Position numbers and translations under genes: made by a program. This document shows, piece by piece, positions 33,124 through 41,236 of a DNA stretch of 64,000 nucleotides (position 1 is the first letter of the stretch; each line of letters opens with the position of its first letter). Source of the DNA: Neolewinella persica DSM 23188 (lineage in GTDB: Bacteria > Bacteroidota > Bacteroidia > Chitinophagales > Saprospiraceae); NCBI RefSeq assembly GCF_000373105.1, contig NZ_KB890419.1:92307-156306 (forward strand), in the 5' to 3' direction. The notes beneath the pieces are model-generated. The model did not search any database, was not told where the DNA came from, and saw only the letters and a program-made list of their open reading frames with translations.

Positions 33124-34170
33124 ATGAAAGTAAACGTAAAATTAATCCCCCTTAGCCTATTTCTCTTATTATTCTGGACATGTACAGAGGATACAGCTTT
33201 GCCTCCGCCCGATATTTCCGGCATCACCGCTTCGGTCAAACTAGTCCGCTTCGACCGGGCATTGATGGCCCTGGACACCGCTGACCTCGCTACCGGCATC
33301 AGTCAAATGGAAGCGCAATTTCCGGACTTTACCGACAATTACCTGCGGCACATCATCCCCTTACGGCGAGGTGATTTCAGCCCGGAAGAGCAGCTGTTGA
33401 TGATGAAGGCTTTTCTAACCTTTTTTTTAATCAAGGAGGTCGATTCCACCATTCTTGAAAATTTTCCCGAAGCCGTACTCGAAAGGCAACGGGAAGATTT
33501 CGAGCGGGCCCTGCGCTACTACAAGTATTACCTGCCGGACGCTCCACGCCCCGATACCCTGCTTACCTTTTTTTCCCAGTTTGAACTTGCCGCCGCGCTC
33601 TACGGCGACGGCGACATGGCCGTCGGGCTGGAGTTTTTCCTGGGGCCGGATTACAACTACCACCGCATAGATCCCCGGGAGACGATCTTCTCCGACTACC
33701 TGGCCCGTACTTACACCCCGGAGCACATGACGGAAAAGCTGATGCGCACCCTGATCGACGACCGCGTCTCCCGGCCGCGCGGCGGCCGGCTGATCGACAA
33801 CCTCATCTACGAAGGCAAAAAACTGTTCCTGCTCGACAAAGTATTGCCGGAAACGCCAGATAGCATCATCCATGAGGTGACAGCTCCCCAAATGGAATGG
33901 CTGCGGAACAACGAAATACCCATCTACGCCCACCTTCAAAAAGAAAAGCACCTGTACAGCACTGATCCAGCCTTGATCAAGAAATACACGCAGCCGTCTC
34001 CTTCGTCCCAGGGAATGCCCAGTGAGTCGCCCGGGCAGGCCGTTAACTATCTTGGAAAAAAGATTGTGGAGGCCTTCGTAAAGGCAAATCCCCAGGTCAC
34101 TATGGCACAGTTGCTGGAGATCGATGATGGGCAGAAGGTGTTGGTGGGAGCGCGGTATAAACCTAAGTAG
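33124..34170 (+). CDS. gldB: Gliding motility lipoprotein GldB
   Basis: A 348-residue lipoprotein from ATG 33124. The lipobox is LLLFWTC with Cys20, giving a mature N-terminal lipidated protein in the envelope. The body matches GldB: VKLVRFDRALMALD, FTDNYLRHIIPLRRGD, LEFFLGPDYNYHRIDP, RGGRLIDNLIYEGKKLFLLD, EMWLRNNE-type block QMEWLRNNEIPIYAHL, and the C-terminal VLVGARYKPK. In Flavobacterium johnsoniae GldB is needed for gliding and chitin use. Divergent to the PorT-like gene, 73 bp apart, so the two may share a regulatory region. Confidence 0.9.
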   Translation: MKVNVKLIPLSLFLLLFWTCTEDTALPPPDISGITASVKLVRFDRALMALDTADLATGISQMEAQFPDFTDNYLRHIIPLRRGDFSPEEQLLMMKAFLTFFLIKEVDSTILENFPEAVLERQREDFERALRYYKYYLPDAPRPDTLLTFFSQFELAAALYGDGDMAVGLEFFLGPDYNYHRIDPRETIFSDYLARTYTPEHMTEKLMRTLIDDRVSRPRGGRLIDNLIYEGKKLFLLDKVLPETPDSIIHEVTAPQMEWLRNNEIPIYAHLQKEKHLYSTDPALIKKYTQPSPSSQGMPSESPGQAVNYLGKKIVEAFVKANPQVTMAQLLEIDDGQKVLVGARYKPK

Positions 34171-34172
34171 AC

Positions 34173-34313
34173 TAGTTCACAGTCTAGTAGGTCATGGCAA
34201 TCACATGGTGCAGCTTTCTGCGCTCGTTTACATTTCCCCAAAGCCAATTGACCCCTATTAGCCGGAGGTGTACGAGCGGTAGCGAGCATTCCCGCGCGGA
34301 GCACTGTGAACTA
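34173..34313. repeat. Intergenic element with 11-bp perfect inverted ends
   Basis: TAGTTCACAGT (34173-34183) and ACTGTGAACTA (34303-34313) bound a 141-bp segment with no gene between gldB and the ATL gene. The style resembles the other word palindromes, with the word agttcacag. Confidence 0.6.
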
Positions 34314-34330
34314 TGAACTAACTTCGCTCC

Positions 34331-34651
34331 ATGGCGCAATACATTGAAGACGTACACGACGTAGCCCGAATGATCCCTCCCGGCAGGGTAACCAACTATG
34401 GCGCCATCGCAGATTTCCTGACGCTTGGCAGCGCGCGGATGGCGGGTTGGGCCATGAATAAGGCGCACGGCATTGACGACATCCCCGCACACCGCGTTGT
34501 TAACCGAAAAGGGGAGTTGAGCGGAAGGAACCATTTTGCCACGCCGACCCTGATGCAGGAAAGGTTAGAAGCCGAGGGGGTGGAGGTTGTCGACAATAAG
34601 GTGGTTAACTTTGCAGCACTTTTCTGGGCACCCACCGAATTACTGAAATGA
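34331..34651 (+). CDS. Alkyltransferase-like protein (ATL), MGMT family
   Basis: A 106-residue DNA-repair protein. It keeps the MGMT DNA-binding fold (IPPGRVTNYGAIADFL) and arginine-finger region (ARMAGWAMNKAH), but the methyl-accepting Cys of PCHRV is Ala53 in IPAHRVV. It therefore cannot demethylate. Known ATLs bind O6-alkylguanine and flag it for nucleotide excision repair. It overlaps tsaB by 4 bp (ATGA) and leads an operon of tRNA-modification and envelope genes. A -7-like TAACTTCG lies just before the ATG. Confidence 0.9.
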   Translation: MAQYIEDVHDVARMIPPGRVTNYGAIADFLTLGSARMAGWAMNKAHGIDDIPAHRVVNRKGELSGRNHFATPTLMQERLEAEGVEVVDNKVVNFAALFWAPTELLK

Positions 34652-35391
34652 CGCAATTACTTCTTGAAACGGCGACGGATGTTTGCTCCGTTGCGATTGC
34701 CCGCGACGGGGTCCTCCTGGCAGAGCATACCGCTACGGAATCACACCAGCATTCGAGTCACCTGACGCTGTTCATCCAGCAGGTGATACAAGGGGCAAAA
34801 ATTGATATAACGGAGCTGGAGGAGGTCGTGCTGAGCGACGGACCAGGCAGTTACACCAGTTTGCGGGTGGGTGGGGCCACGGCCAAAGGGCTTTGCCTGG
34901 CGTTACCTGGGTTACAATTACGGGTGGTGCCGACGCTTGCGGCATTAGCGGTGGCTACCGGAGTGACAAAAACTCCGGTGTTGGCCACGATCAACTCCAG
35001 GAAAGGAGAGGTCTTCGGGCAGCTTTTTTTAGGGGCGGGATCGCAGGTGCAAAGTGAGTTTGGGAAGCAGGGTATTCCTCCCGGCCTTAACCCTTTGATC
35101 CTCGGCCCAACAAATATCCGGCTAACGGAAGAAGACTGGCACGAAAAACTGATAGTTGCGGCTGGAGTAAGGGAGGTCCTCGTCTGTGGTTCCGGGCAGG
35201 GCCGGGTGTTGGAAGCCGCACCGGCTGACCATAAACTAATCCCGGCATCCCCCGCACAATGCTCCGCAAGTCACCTCCTTGCACCCGCGGCCTCGCCTGA
35301 TCATTCCCACCTGGTTGACGTGGCGAGCTACGAACCTTTCTACCTCAATGCTCCCTTTGTGACCAAGTCGAAGAAAAAACTACTGGGGTAA
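34648..35391 (+). CDS. tsaB: tRNA threonylcarbamoyladenosine biosynthesis protein TsaB
   Basis: A 247-residue partner of TsaD in the t6A37 tRNA modification complex. N-terminal ASKHA-fold motifs LLLETATDVCSVAIARDGVL and HSSHLTLFIQQVI, then VLSDGPGSYTSLRVGGATAK, which is diagnostic. The C-terminal half is variable and carries two copies of the dispersed motif in opposite orientations, read as GAGSQVQ and APAAS. It overlaps the ATL gene by 4 bp and truA by 1 bp. Confidence 0.93.
   Translation: MTQLLLETATDVCSVAIARDGVLLAEHTATESHQHSSHLTLFIQQVIQGAKIDITELEEVVLSDGPGSYTSLRVGGATAKGLCLALPGLQLRVVPTLAALAVATGVTKTPVLATINSRKGEVFGQLFLGAGSQVQSEFGKQGIPPGLNPLILGPTNIRLTEEDWHEKLIVAAGVREVLVCGSGQGRVLEAAPADHKLIPASPAQCSASHLLAPAASPDHSHLVDVASYEPFYLNAPFVTKSKKKLLG
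35034..35050 (+). repeat. Dispersed 17-bp motif, copy 7
   Basis: GGCGGGATCGCAGGTGC, inside tsaB. Confidence 0.7.
35281..35297 (-). repeat. Dispersed 17-bp motif, copy 8 (variant)
   Basis: GGCGAGGCCGCGGGTGC on the minus strand, inside tsaB, opposite to copy 7. Confidence 0.55.
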
Positions 35392-36158
35392 TGGAAAGCA
35401 ACCGCTACGCACTTGAACTGGCCTATAACGGGACCAACTATTCGGGCTGGCAGCGCCAACCTAACGCGATGAGTGTGGAAGAAATCATCGACACTACGCT
35501 GAGTACCATTCTTGGAGAAAAAGTAAAAATCGTCGGTTGTGGCCGTACGGATACCGGGGTACACGCCAGCTACTACGTCGCTCACTTCGACTTCGCCGGC
35601 CCCTTCCCCCCAGCCTTTCTCCGGCGGTTCAATCGGTTTGTGGCCGACGATGTCGCCATTCTCGGCCTCTACCGCGTTCCGCCCGAATTCCACGCCCGGT
35701 TCCACGCCACGGGGCGTGGGTACACTTACCGGTTGGCCCTTCGTAAGGATCCCTTCCGGCCTGATACCGTAGCCTCTTTACCACAGTTTGTGGACGTTGA
35801 CCAGAAAAAAATGCAAGCTGCGGCAAATATTTTACTTGAATACGGCGACTTTGCTCCCTTCTGCAAAACAAACTCTGACGCCTTCACCATGAAGTGCCAG
35901 TTGACGGAAGCCCGCTGGGATTTTACCGAAGATGGGTGGACATTTCACATCTCCGCCAACCGTTTTTTACGGGGTATGGTCCGGCTCATCGTGGGGATGT
36001 GCCTGCGTGTCGGTGAAGGGAAATTATCCCTGACGGACCTGCGCCAGGCAATGGACAACCAGACGCGACTGCCAAAACCATGGAGCGCTCCGGCCTCAGG
36101 ACTTTACCTCAGTAAGGTGGAATATCCTGATAAATCCGCCTGGGAAGATTTGAGTTGA
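35391..36158 (+). CDS. truA: tRNA pseudouridine synthase A
   Basis: Converts uridines 38-40 of the anticodon arm to pseudouridine. A 255-residue protein with YNGTNYSGWQRQPNAMSVEE near the N-terminus and the catalytic Asp54 in GCGRTDTGVHAS. HATGRGYTYRL and the C-terminal ANRFLRGMVRLIVGMCLRVG are also typical. The ATG overlaps the tsaB stop by one base (TAATG), so translation is coupled; both act on the anticodon region of tRNA. Confidence 0.96.
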   Translation: MESNRYALELAYNGTNYSGWQRQPNAMSVEEIIDTTLSTILGEKVKIVGCGRTDTGVHASYYVAHFDFAGPFPPAFLRRFNRFVADDVAILGLYRVPPEFHARFHATGRGYTYRLALRKDPFRPDTVASLPQFVDVDQKKMQAAANILLEYGDFAPFCKTNSDAFTMKCQLTEARWDFTEDGWTFHISANRFLRGMVRLIVGMCLRVGEGKLSLTDLRQAMDNQTRLPKPWSAPASGLYLSKVEYPDKSAWEDLS

Positions 36159-36179
36159 GCCCGTTGCAACCTATCTTTG
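36149..36179 (+). promoter_or_regulatory. Bacteroidota-type promoter TTTG-N19-TATCTTTG
   Basis: -33 TTTG (36149-36152) and -7 TATCTTTG (36172-36179) with the ideal 19-bp spacer. It overlaps the end of truA and would give a leader of about 55 nt for the WecA/MraY-like gene. Confidence 0.7.
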
Positions 36180-36240
36180 GGATTCCTATGCGTGTTTTCT
36201 ATAGCGTTCCGCCCTCTACACACCGTTTCATCCCAAAGAC

Positions 36241-37353
36241 ATGTTAACTCTAGTTCTTAGCTTCCTGATGTCTTTTGCATTAGTATTTGCTATTTCTCCC
36301 GCAATGATTCGCATTGCTTACCATAAAGGTCTGATGGCAGAGCCCGTAGACCGAAGCAGCCACAAGGTTTCTACGCCGTGTATCGGCGGCATTCCAATTT
36401 TTATCGGCATCATTTTTACCACCCTCTTACTCACTCCGCACGATGAGTGGGCCGAACTTCAGTTCATACTAAGCGCGATGGTGATCGTTTTTCTGGTAGG
36501 GGTGAAAGACGATATTGAAGGGCTGTCTCCCCGCCATAAGATGGTTGGCCTCATTGTGGCCATCTCGATTTTGGTATCCCGGGGAGAAGTACAACTAAAC
36601 AATATGTACGGCCTTTTTGGTTTAATTGGCGAGTTCCCCCGGTGGCTAAGCCTTCTGGTCAGTGGTTTTACCTTGCTTGTCATCACCAATGCTTTTAACC
36701 TGATTGACGGAATCAACGGCCTGTCCGGCGTTGTAGGAACCATCGCCAGTGTTACTTTCGGTACCTACTTCTTTATGGTGGATGAGTTTTACCTGGGGGT
36801 TCTCTCCATGACGACCGCCGGGAGCCTGATCGCCTTTCTTCGCTTCAACGTTACGCCGGCCCGTACATTTATGGGAGATACCGGTGCTCTGGTTGTGGGG
36901 CTCTTACTTGGGGTAATGACCATTAAGTTTATCGACATTGCCTCAGCACCTGATCTGCTGCCTAAATACACCTTTGCTAACCCGATTGCGGTAGCCGTCA
37001 GTATTCTCATTATTCCACTCTTCGACACCATTCGGGTTTTTACCACCCGCATTCTTCGGGGTAGCAGCCCATTTGTGCCTGATCGTCGGCACATTCACCA
37101 CCTGCTGATCGATTCAGGTCTGGACCACATGCAGGCTACTACCGTACTTGGACTTGCAAACATGCTCTTCATTAGCCTGGTCTTCGTTCTGGACGATCTA
37201 CTCGAATTGCACGCACTTATTGCACTGCAAATTGGTATTGCATTACTGGTTACTTTCTTCATCCACCGTAATGTCCGGAGGATAGTAGCGGCCAGAGTAG
37301 CTGCTGCCCGCCCGAAAGAAGTTGTTTCGGAGCCGCTAATCGAAAACGCCTAG
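36241..37353 (+). CDS. Undecaprenyl-phosphate GlcNAc-1-phosphate transferase-like (WecA/MraY family)
   Basis: A 370-residue polytopic membrane enzyme that moves a sugar-1-phosphate from UDP-sugar to a polyprenyl carrier. Family motifs: HKVSTPCIGGIPIFIG, VLVGVKDDIEGLSPRHKMVG (DD catalytic region as FLVGVKDD), NAFNLIDGINGLSG, FMGDTGALVVG and DRRHIHHLLIDSGL. The HIHH motif and length favour the WecA/TagO branch, starting O-antigen or teichoic-acid-like glycans, over MraY. It overlaps crcB by one base and is followed downstream by O-antigen ligase and Wzz-like genes on the other strand. Confidence 0.9.
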   Translation: MLTLVLSFLMSFALVFAISPAMIRIAYHKGLMAEPVDRSSHKVSTPCIGGIPIFIGIIFTTLLLTPHDEWAELQFILSAMVIVFLVGVKDDIEGLSPRHKMVGLIVAISILVSRGEVQLNNMYGLFGLIGEFPRWLSLLVSGFTLLVITNAFNLIDGINGLSGVVGTIASVTFGTYFFMVDEFYLGVLSMTTAGSLIAFLRFNVTPARTFMGDTGALVVGLLLGVMTIKFIDIASAPDLLPKYTFANPIAVAVSILIIPLFDTIRVFTTRILRGSSPFVPDRRHIHHLLIDSGLDHMQATTVLGLANMLFISLVFVLDDLLELHALIALQIGIALLVTFFIHRNVRRIVAARVAAARPKEVVSEPLIENA

Positions 37354-37721
37354 TGGCTTGGTTGCTGGTTTTCATCGGCGGCGGGCTAGGCAGCCTGGCC
37401 CGTTACAGCATCGCCCGTCTGTTGCCACCGGCAGAGCTGGCCGAAGGCCACCTACCCTGGTTTACCTTACTGGCGAACGTACTGGCTTGTATACTTCTTG
37501 GTATCGGCATCGGACTGATTAGTAAGAACCAACTCTCCCGCCCACTACAACTCCTGTTGCTTACCGGTTTTTGCGGCGGGTTTTCCACCTTTTCCACCTT
37601 TGCCCTCGAGCTGGTCGTTTTGGGAGAGGAAGGGCATGCCGGTGTGGCGTTTTGGTACCTCTTACTCAGTTTGCTGGGCGGGATGGGGGCGTTATGGGTG
37701 GCTTTGGTGGTGGTGCGATGA
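37353..37721 (+). CDS. crcB: Fluoride channel CrcB/Fluc
   Basis: A 122-residue four-helix membrane protein exporting fluoride as a dual-topology dimer. It has GGGLGSLARYSIARLLPP at the N-terminus, the pore motif FTLLANVLACILLG with the conserved Asn, and GFCGGFSTFSTFALE. It starts with GTG, whose first base is the last base of the preceding stop. No fluoride riboswitch is possible in the overlap. Confidence 0.93.
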   Translation: MAWLLVFIGGGLGSLARYSIARLLPPAELAEGHLPWFTLLANVLACILLGIGIGLISKNQLSRPLQLLLLTGFCGGFSTFSTFALELVVLGEEGHAGVAFWYLLLSLLGGMGALWVALVVVR

Positions 37722-37809
37722 TTTTTCTTCGACGGTAACTAGTGCGCTGTCAGGTCGACTTTGCCACAGTTGGCACCTTGTCTTTACCGACTGCATTCCC
37801 GTCTAACAT

Positions 37810-37859
37810 GCCTGCCGGCGGCCTACTTTTGATGCTTCAAAAGGAGGCCGCCGGCAGGC
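37810..37859. terminator. Strong bidirectional hairpin between convergent genes
   Basis: 23-bp arms (37810-37832 and 37837-37859) with one mismatch and a 4-base loop; the core is CTGCCGGCGGCCT. It sits in the 187-bp gap between crcB and the convergent O-antigen ligase gene. A T run is missing. Confidence 0.75.
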
Positions 37860-37908
37860 AGGCAAAACGTGCTGCCCTGTTTCGAATTAATGTGCCAATA
37901 TTGGCCTG

Positions 37909-39372
37909 CTAGCCCAACTCACGATCTGAAACACTATCCTTAGGGGTGAAGCACCCCATCCCCACCAGCACCGCTAAATTCAGCAAATACTGTGCCCCCA
38001 CTTTATCTGTTTCCATCTGGTCATTGATGATGTTGAAGGCATCGACGATGAGCATGGCGAGTAGTGCGGCCATGATGGCATTGCGGGCGGCGGGATCGGT
38101 TTGCCGATGGTACATCCGCTCTCCGATGAGGAGGGCACCGAAGATGTACACCAAGAAGATAAACAGACCGGGGAAGCCCTGCTCTACCAGTGTCATGAGG
38201 TAATAGCTATGGATGCCGGAGCGGCCTTCGTTGTCGGATACGTAGGTACGGAAGGCATTAACGGTGTACCCCTTATAGTGATCAAGGAAGTTGCCCGGAC
38301 CCCAGCCGGTCCAGGGGCGATAAGGGACCATGTGGCCAGCGGCAACCCAGCGATAGAAGCGCTCCATTGTGGAGATGTCTTCCAGCTTATAGGTGGCAGT
38401 GATGAGGTTGTCAAAGCGTTCCTGCGTGATGGTGGTCTCGAAATCGGGCGCGTAGTCGAGGTACTTGTTGTCTCGTACAAAGAAGAGTACTACGGCTAAG
38501 GCCCCGACGATGGCAAGCCCCAGGGCAGGTTTCAGCCACCGCCACTTAATGATGTAAAAAGCGGCACCGGCCAAAGCCAGGGCAACGAAGGCTGCACGGG
38601 TGTAGGAGAAGTATACTGCTGCCAGCCAGATGGGCAGTACGATGAGGGTAAGCCACCAGGTTGATTTACCCCGGCTACGCAACCACCACGAAAGAAAAAA
38701 CAACCAAGGCACAAAGGTGGCCAGGCAACCGGCGTAAGAAACGTGCTCGTTCATAAACGGGAACATCGTCTTATGTTGCATGGCGAAACTGAAGCCATAG
38801 GCTGCGTGCCGTACCAGGGTCTGTAGCGCGACGAACAACAGCGGCCACAGTATACAGTGTACCATCAGGGTCACCTTACGGGGTGTCTTAATAATGAGTA
38901 AAGGCAGGAGGAAGTAAGCGCCGAGGTACCACAGTTTTGCCAGCGAAAACTTGAGACTTACCAGAAAGCCCTCGCTATACAGCGTGGCAAAGAGTATCCA
39001 GCCTATGTGAGCGTAAAGTAACCAGGCAATGGGGTGGCCGAAGCGTTTTTTCTCGTATTCCGGCCAGTGCCTGGCGGCGTGTAAAATCAGTAGCCCCGTC
39101 AGCCCAATGGCGAGCGGCTCCGTGGGTAGGTCTGTTCCGAAGCCGCCGGGTAAAATGATGTTAGTGCTGATCGGGATCATCACCAGCAGAAGCCAGAACA
39201 AGGGCCGGAAGTCCAGAAAAGCCTGCACCACCACCCAACCCAGCACCGGCGCTCCCGCCAACCAATAAGCCTCTGATACCATCCCCACGCCCATGCACAA
39301 CAACGCCAGTGCCGCATAGCCGTAATAGACTTTGCGGGCCGGGGCCGGGAGAGGATTTTTAGAAGTCAGCAA
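37909..39372 (-). CDS. O-antigen ligase-family membrane protein
   Basis: A 487-residue polytopic protein with about twelve helices (first YYGYAALALLCMGVGMVSEA) and a large late periplasmic loop. That loop contains GWGPGNFLDHYKGYTVNAFR and GRSGIHSYYLMTLVEQGFPG; the NxFL and H-S-Y/H residues are typical of the Wzy_C/WaaL ligase and polymerase family. It may ligate O-chains to lipid A core or polymerise exopolysaccharide. The frame offers only TTG 39372 as a start. It lies just downstream of the Wzz-like gene on the same strand, 61 bp apart. Confidence 0.85.
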   Translation of the reverse strand: MLTSKNPLPAPARKVYYGYAALALLCMGVGMVSEAYWLAGAPVLGWVVVQAFLDFRPLFWLLLVMIPISTNIILPGGFGTDLPTEPLAIGLTGLLILHAARHWPEYEKKRFGHPIAWLLYAHIGWILFATLYSEGFLVSLKFSLAKLWYLGAYFLLPLLIIKTPRKVTLMVHCILWPLLFVALQTLVRHAAYGFSFAMQHKTMFPFMNEHVSYAGCLATFVPWLFFLSWWLRSRGKSTWWLTLIVLPIWLAAVYFSYTRAAFVALALAGAAFYIIKWRWLKPALGLAIVGALAVVLFFVRDNKYLDYAPDFETTITQERFDNLITATYKLEDISTMERFYRWVAAGHMVPYRPWTGWGPGNFLDHYKGYTVNAFRTYVSDNEGRSGIHSYYLMTLVEQGFPGLFIFLVYIFGALLIGERMYHRQTDPAARNAIMAALLAMLIVDAFNIINDQMETDKVGAQYLLNLAVLVGMGCFTPKDSVSDRELG

Positions 39373-39433
39373 AGAGGCGTCGGTTTTAAAGATCAGAGGT
39401 TAATGATCAATACTTGAGCTAGAGTAAGGGGCA

Positions 39434-40558
39434 TCAGCTGAAAATTTCACGCCAATCATATCCTCTTGCAGTGTCGATCAATAAAGCGCCGACTACAGCA
39501 ATGATGAAACTGAACATGAATGCTCCGATTACCATCAGGCTACGGATCGGGTAACTTTTTGCAACCGGCACCTTCGCTTCTTCGACGACCTCCAGCGCCC
39601 GTTGTTCGGAGCGCAGAATGGTTTCAAATTGCTTAAGGCGAATGCGGTCTTCAGAAAGCGCATCATTGAGGTCTTCCCGCTCCTCTTCCAGGTTTTCAAT
39701 GGAACCAATACTGAGGTTCAGCCGGACCAACTGACTATCGAGATTGGTGCGGGCACTTCGTAAACCAGCTAATTGGATCTCGTATTTCGCAATACTGTCG
39801 CGAGCTCCCCTTCCGCCTCTTTGGCGATACGCCAGGAGTTTTGCTTCAGTAGAGGCAGTGGTTGACTGCATGGAGGTGGTCTGCTGAGCCAAAGCTTCAC
39901 TCTGGGCCCGGGTGTTGTACACGCCGTACTTCTCCCGTAAGTCGCCCAGCCGGCGATTAATTTCCTTCAGCGTCTCCTCGCGGTTTTGTACCTCACTGCG
40001 CAAGCCAGCCGCACTACGCTCCTGAGTGCCACGGATAAGTTCGAGGCTGATTTTGTTGATCTCCTCTCGCGCAGCTCGGGCCATGTCGGCCGCACGAATG
40101 GGGTCACGGTCGGAAATTTCCAGTTCGATGGCGTCCCGAGGTGTTTTCGTTACGTCGTACAGTCCGAGGAATTCTCGCCGCACGTATACGGGCGCCTTTT
40201 TCTTGGTGCTGTCGATGTCATAGGCCTTGTAGAGGTGGAATTTTTGCACCATTTGATCGACGAGCGCGTCGCTTTCAGCGACGGCCATCAGCCGGTCAAT
40301 ATCATCTCCGGTTCCGTAGAACTGGATGCGGCTGTTATTATTTCCAAATACACCATCAATAGACACCTGATCGGGACTTATGGTAAGGAAAGCGGTACGG
40401 CTGGTGTAATATTCTGGCACCAGCAGTGAAATAATTACGGCTAAAAGGGTGCCGGCCAGGGTAACGTAAATGATCGGCATACGCCATTGCCATAAACTGC
40501 GAAGCACCCCAATCAGATGTGGTGGCGCCGGTTTGGTGCTTTTAGTATCAGAAGCCAT
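39434..40558 (-). CDS. Wzz/Wzc-type polysaccharide chain-length determinant
   Basis: A 374-residue co-polymerase-like protein. First helix MPIIYVTLAGTLLAVIISLL, then a periplasmic domain (TSRTAFLTISPDQVSIDGVF) with long coiled coils (ENREETLKEINRRLGDLREK-type region, residues ~180-310). The closing helix is PIRSLMVIGAFMFSFIIAVV with the preceding Pro-rich VAKSYPIRS. No kinase domain is attached, so it is the Wzz-like form. It probably sets chain length for the ligase/polymerase encoded next. Confidence 0.85.
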   Translation of the reverse strand: MASDTKSTKPAPPHLIGVLRSLWQWRMPIIYVTLAGTLLAVIISLLVPEYYTSRTAFLTISPDQVSIDGVFGNNNSRIQFYGTGDDIDRLMAVAESDALVDQMVQKFHLYKAYDIDSTKKKAPVYVRREFLGLYDVTKTPRDAIELEISDRDPIRAADMARAAREEINKISLELIRGTQERSAAGLRSEVQNREETLKEINRRLGDLREKYGVYNTRAQSEALAQQTTSMQSTTASTEAKLLAYRQRGGRGARDSIAKYEIQLAGLRSARTNLDSQLVRLNLSIGSIENLEEEREDLNDALSEDRIRLKQFETILRSEQRALEVVEEAKVPVAKSYPIRSLMVIGAFMFSFIIAVVGALLIDTARGYDWREIFS

Positions 40559-40584
40559 GTTCGTAGTTAGGTCAGAAAAGTGCG

Positions 40585-40592
40585 CAAAGGTA
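40585..40592 (-). promoter_or_regulatory. Candidate -7 element TACCTTTG
   Basis: Minus-strand TACCTTTG about 27 bp before the Wzz-like ATG. A matching -33 was not found. Confidence 0.4.
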
Positions 40593-40790
40593 CAAGAAGC
40601 AGCTTTGCTTTACGTATTACGCAACGAATAGATAACTTTAAGGGGCAGAGTGTGGCTTTTGGGATGATGAATTCAAGAAGGTTTTATGGGCCCATTAGGT
40701 TTAGGTACCTCAATTACAGCCCCGAAGCCTCAGCCTGCTTGAGCTAGTCAAAACTAATTGTAAGTTATGGGGGAAGTGTCCTGATGGACC

Positions 40791-41231
40791 CTAATTCATC
40801 TCGATCTCCACCACTCCCGTGGCACCTCGCATGCCATATAAGCTAGTATCCACGGAGCTTTTTAGCACCCTAACCCGTTTCACCTGCTGTACATCAACCA
40901 TGTTGAAAATGACCGAATAATTATTGCCAATGGGATTGCCATTTACAACGAAGAGCGGCGAAGTCTCAGAATTGATGCTGCTGACGCCCCGTACTGTAAT
41001 GGTGGCGTCTCCACCTGAGCCGTTAACCTGCACGCCGGATATTTGCTTTAGGTAAAACGTCAAATCAGTTATACCCGTTTTAGTGTTATCGACCTCGAGG
41101 GTGTTGCTTTTTCGTTCCTTATCCTGGCTGGCAACCGCCTGCGAAGTACCGCAAGAAGTAGCTAAACTAATAGCGGCCAGCAGGCCGATTAGCGCTGCAA
41201 GTGAGAATGAAAAGTTGGGGTACCTAAGCAT
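40791..41231 (-). CDS. Free-standing TonB plug-domain lipoprotein (copy 2)
   Basis: A 146-residue lipoprotein: signal peptide with lipobox SLATSC (Cys27), a short linker, then a plug-like domain. The plug has DLTFYLKQISGVQVNGSGGD, TITVRGVSSINSETSPLFVV, NGNPIGNNYSVIFNMVDVQQ and KRVRVLKSSVDTSLYGMRGA, with terminal TGVVEIEMN. This matches the plug of SusC/RagA-type TonB-dependent receptors, yet no barrel follows. It lies 5 bp after its paralogue at 41237-41674. The function of barrel-less plugs is unknown; decoy, regulator or partner of another barrel are guesses. Confidence 0.8.
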   Translation of the reverse strand: MLRYPNFSFSLAALIGLLAAISLATSCGTSQAVASQDKERKSNTLEVDNTKTGITDLTFYLKQISGVQVNGSGGDATITVRGVSSINSETSPLFVVNGNPIGNNYSVIFNMVDVQQVKRVRVLKSSVDTSLYGMRGATGVVEIEMN

Positions 41232-41236
41232 TACGA

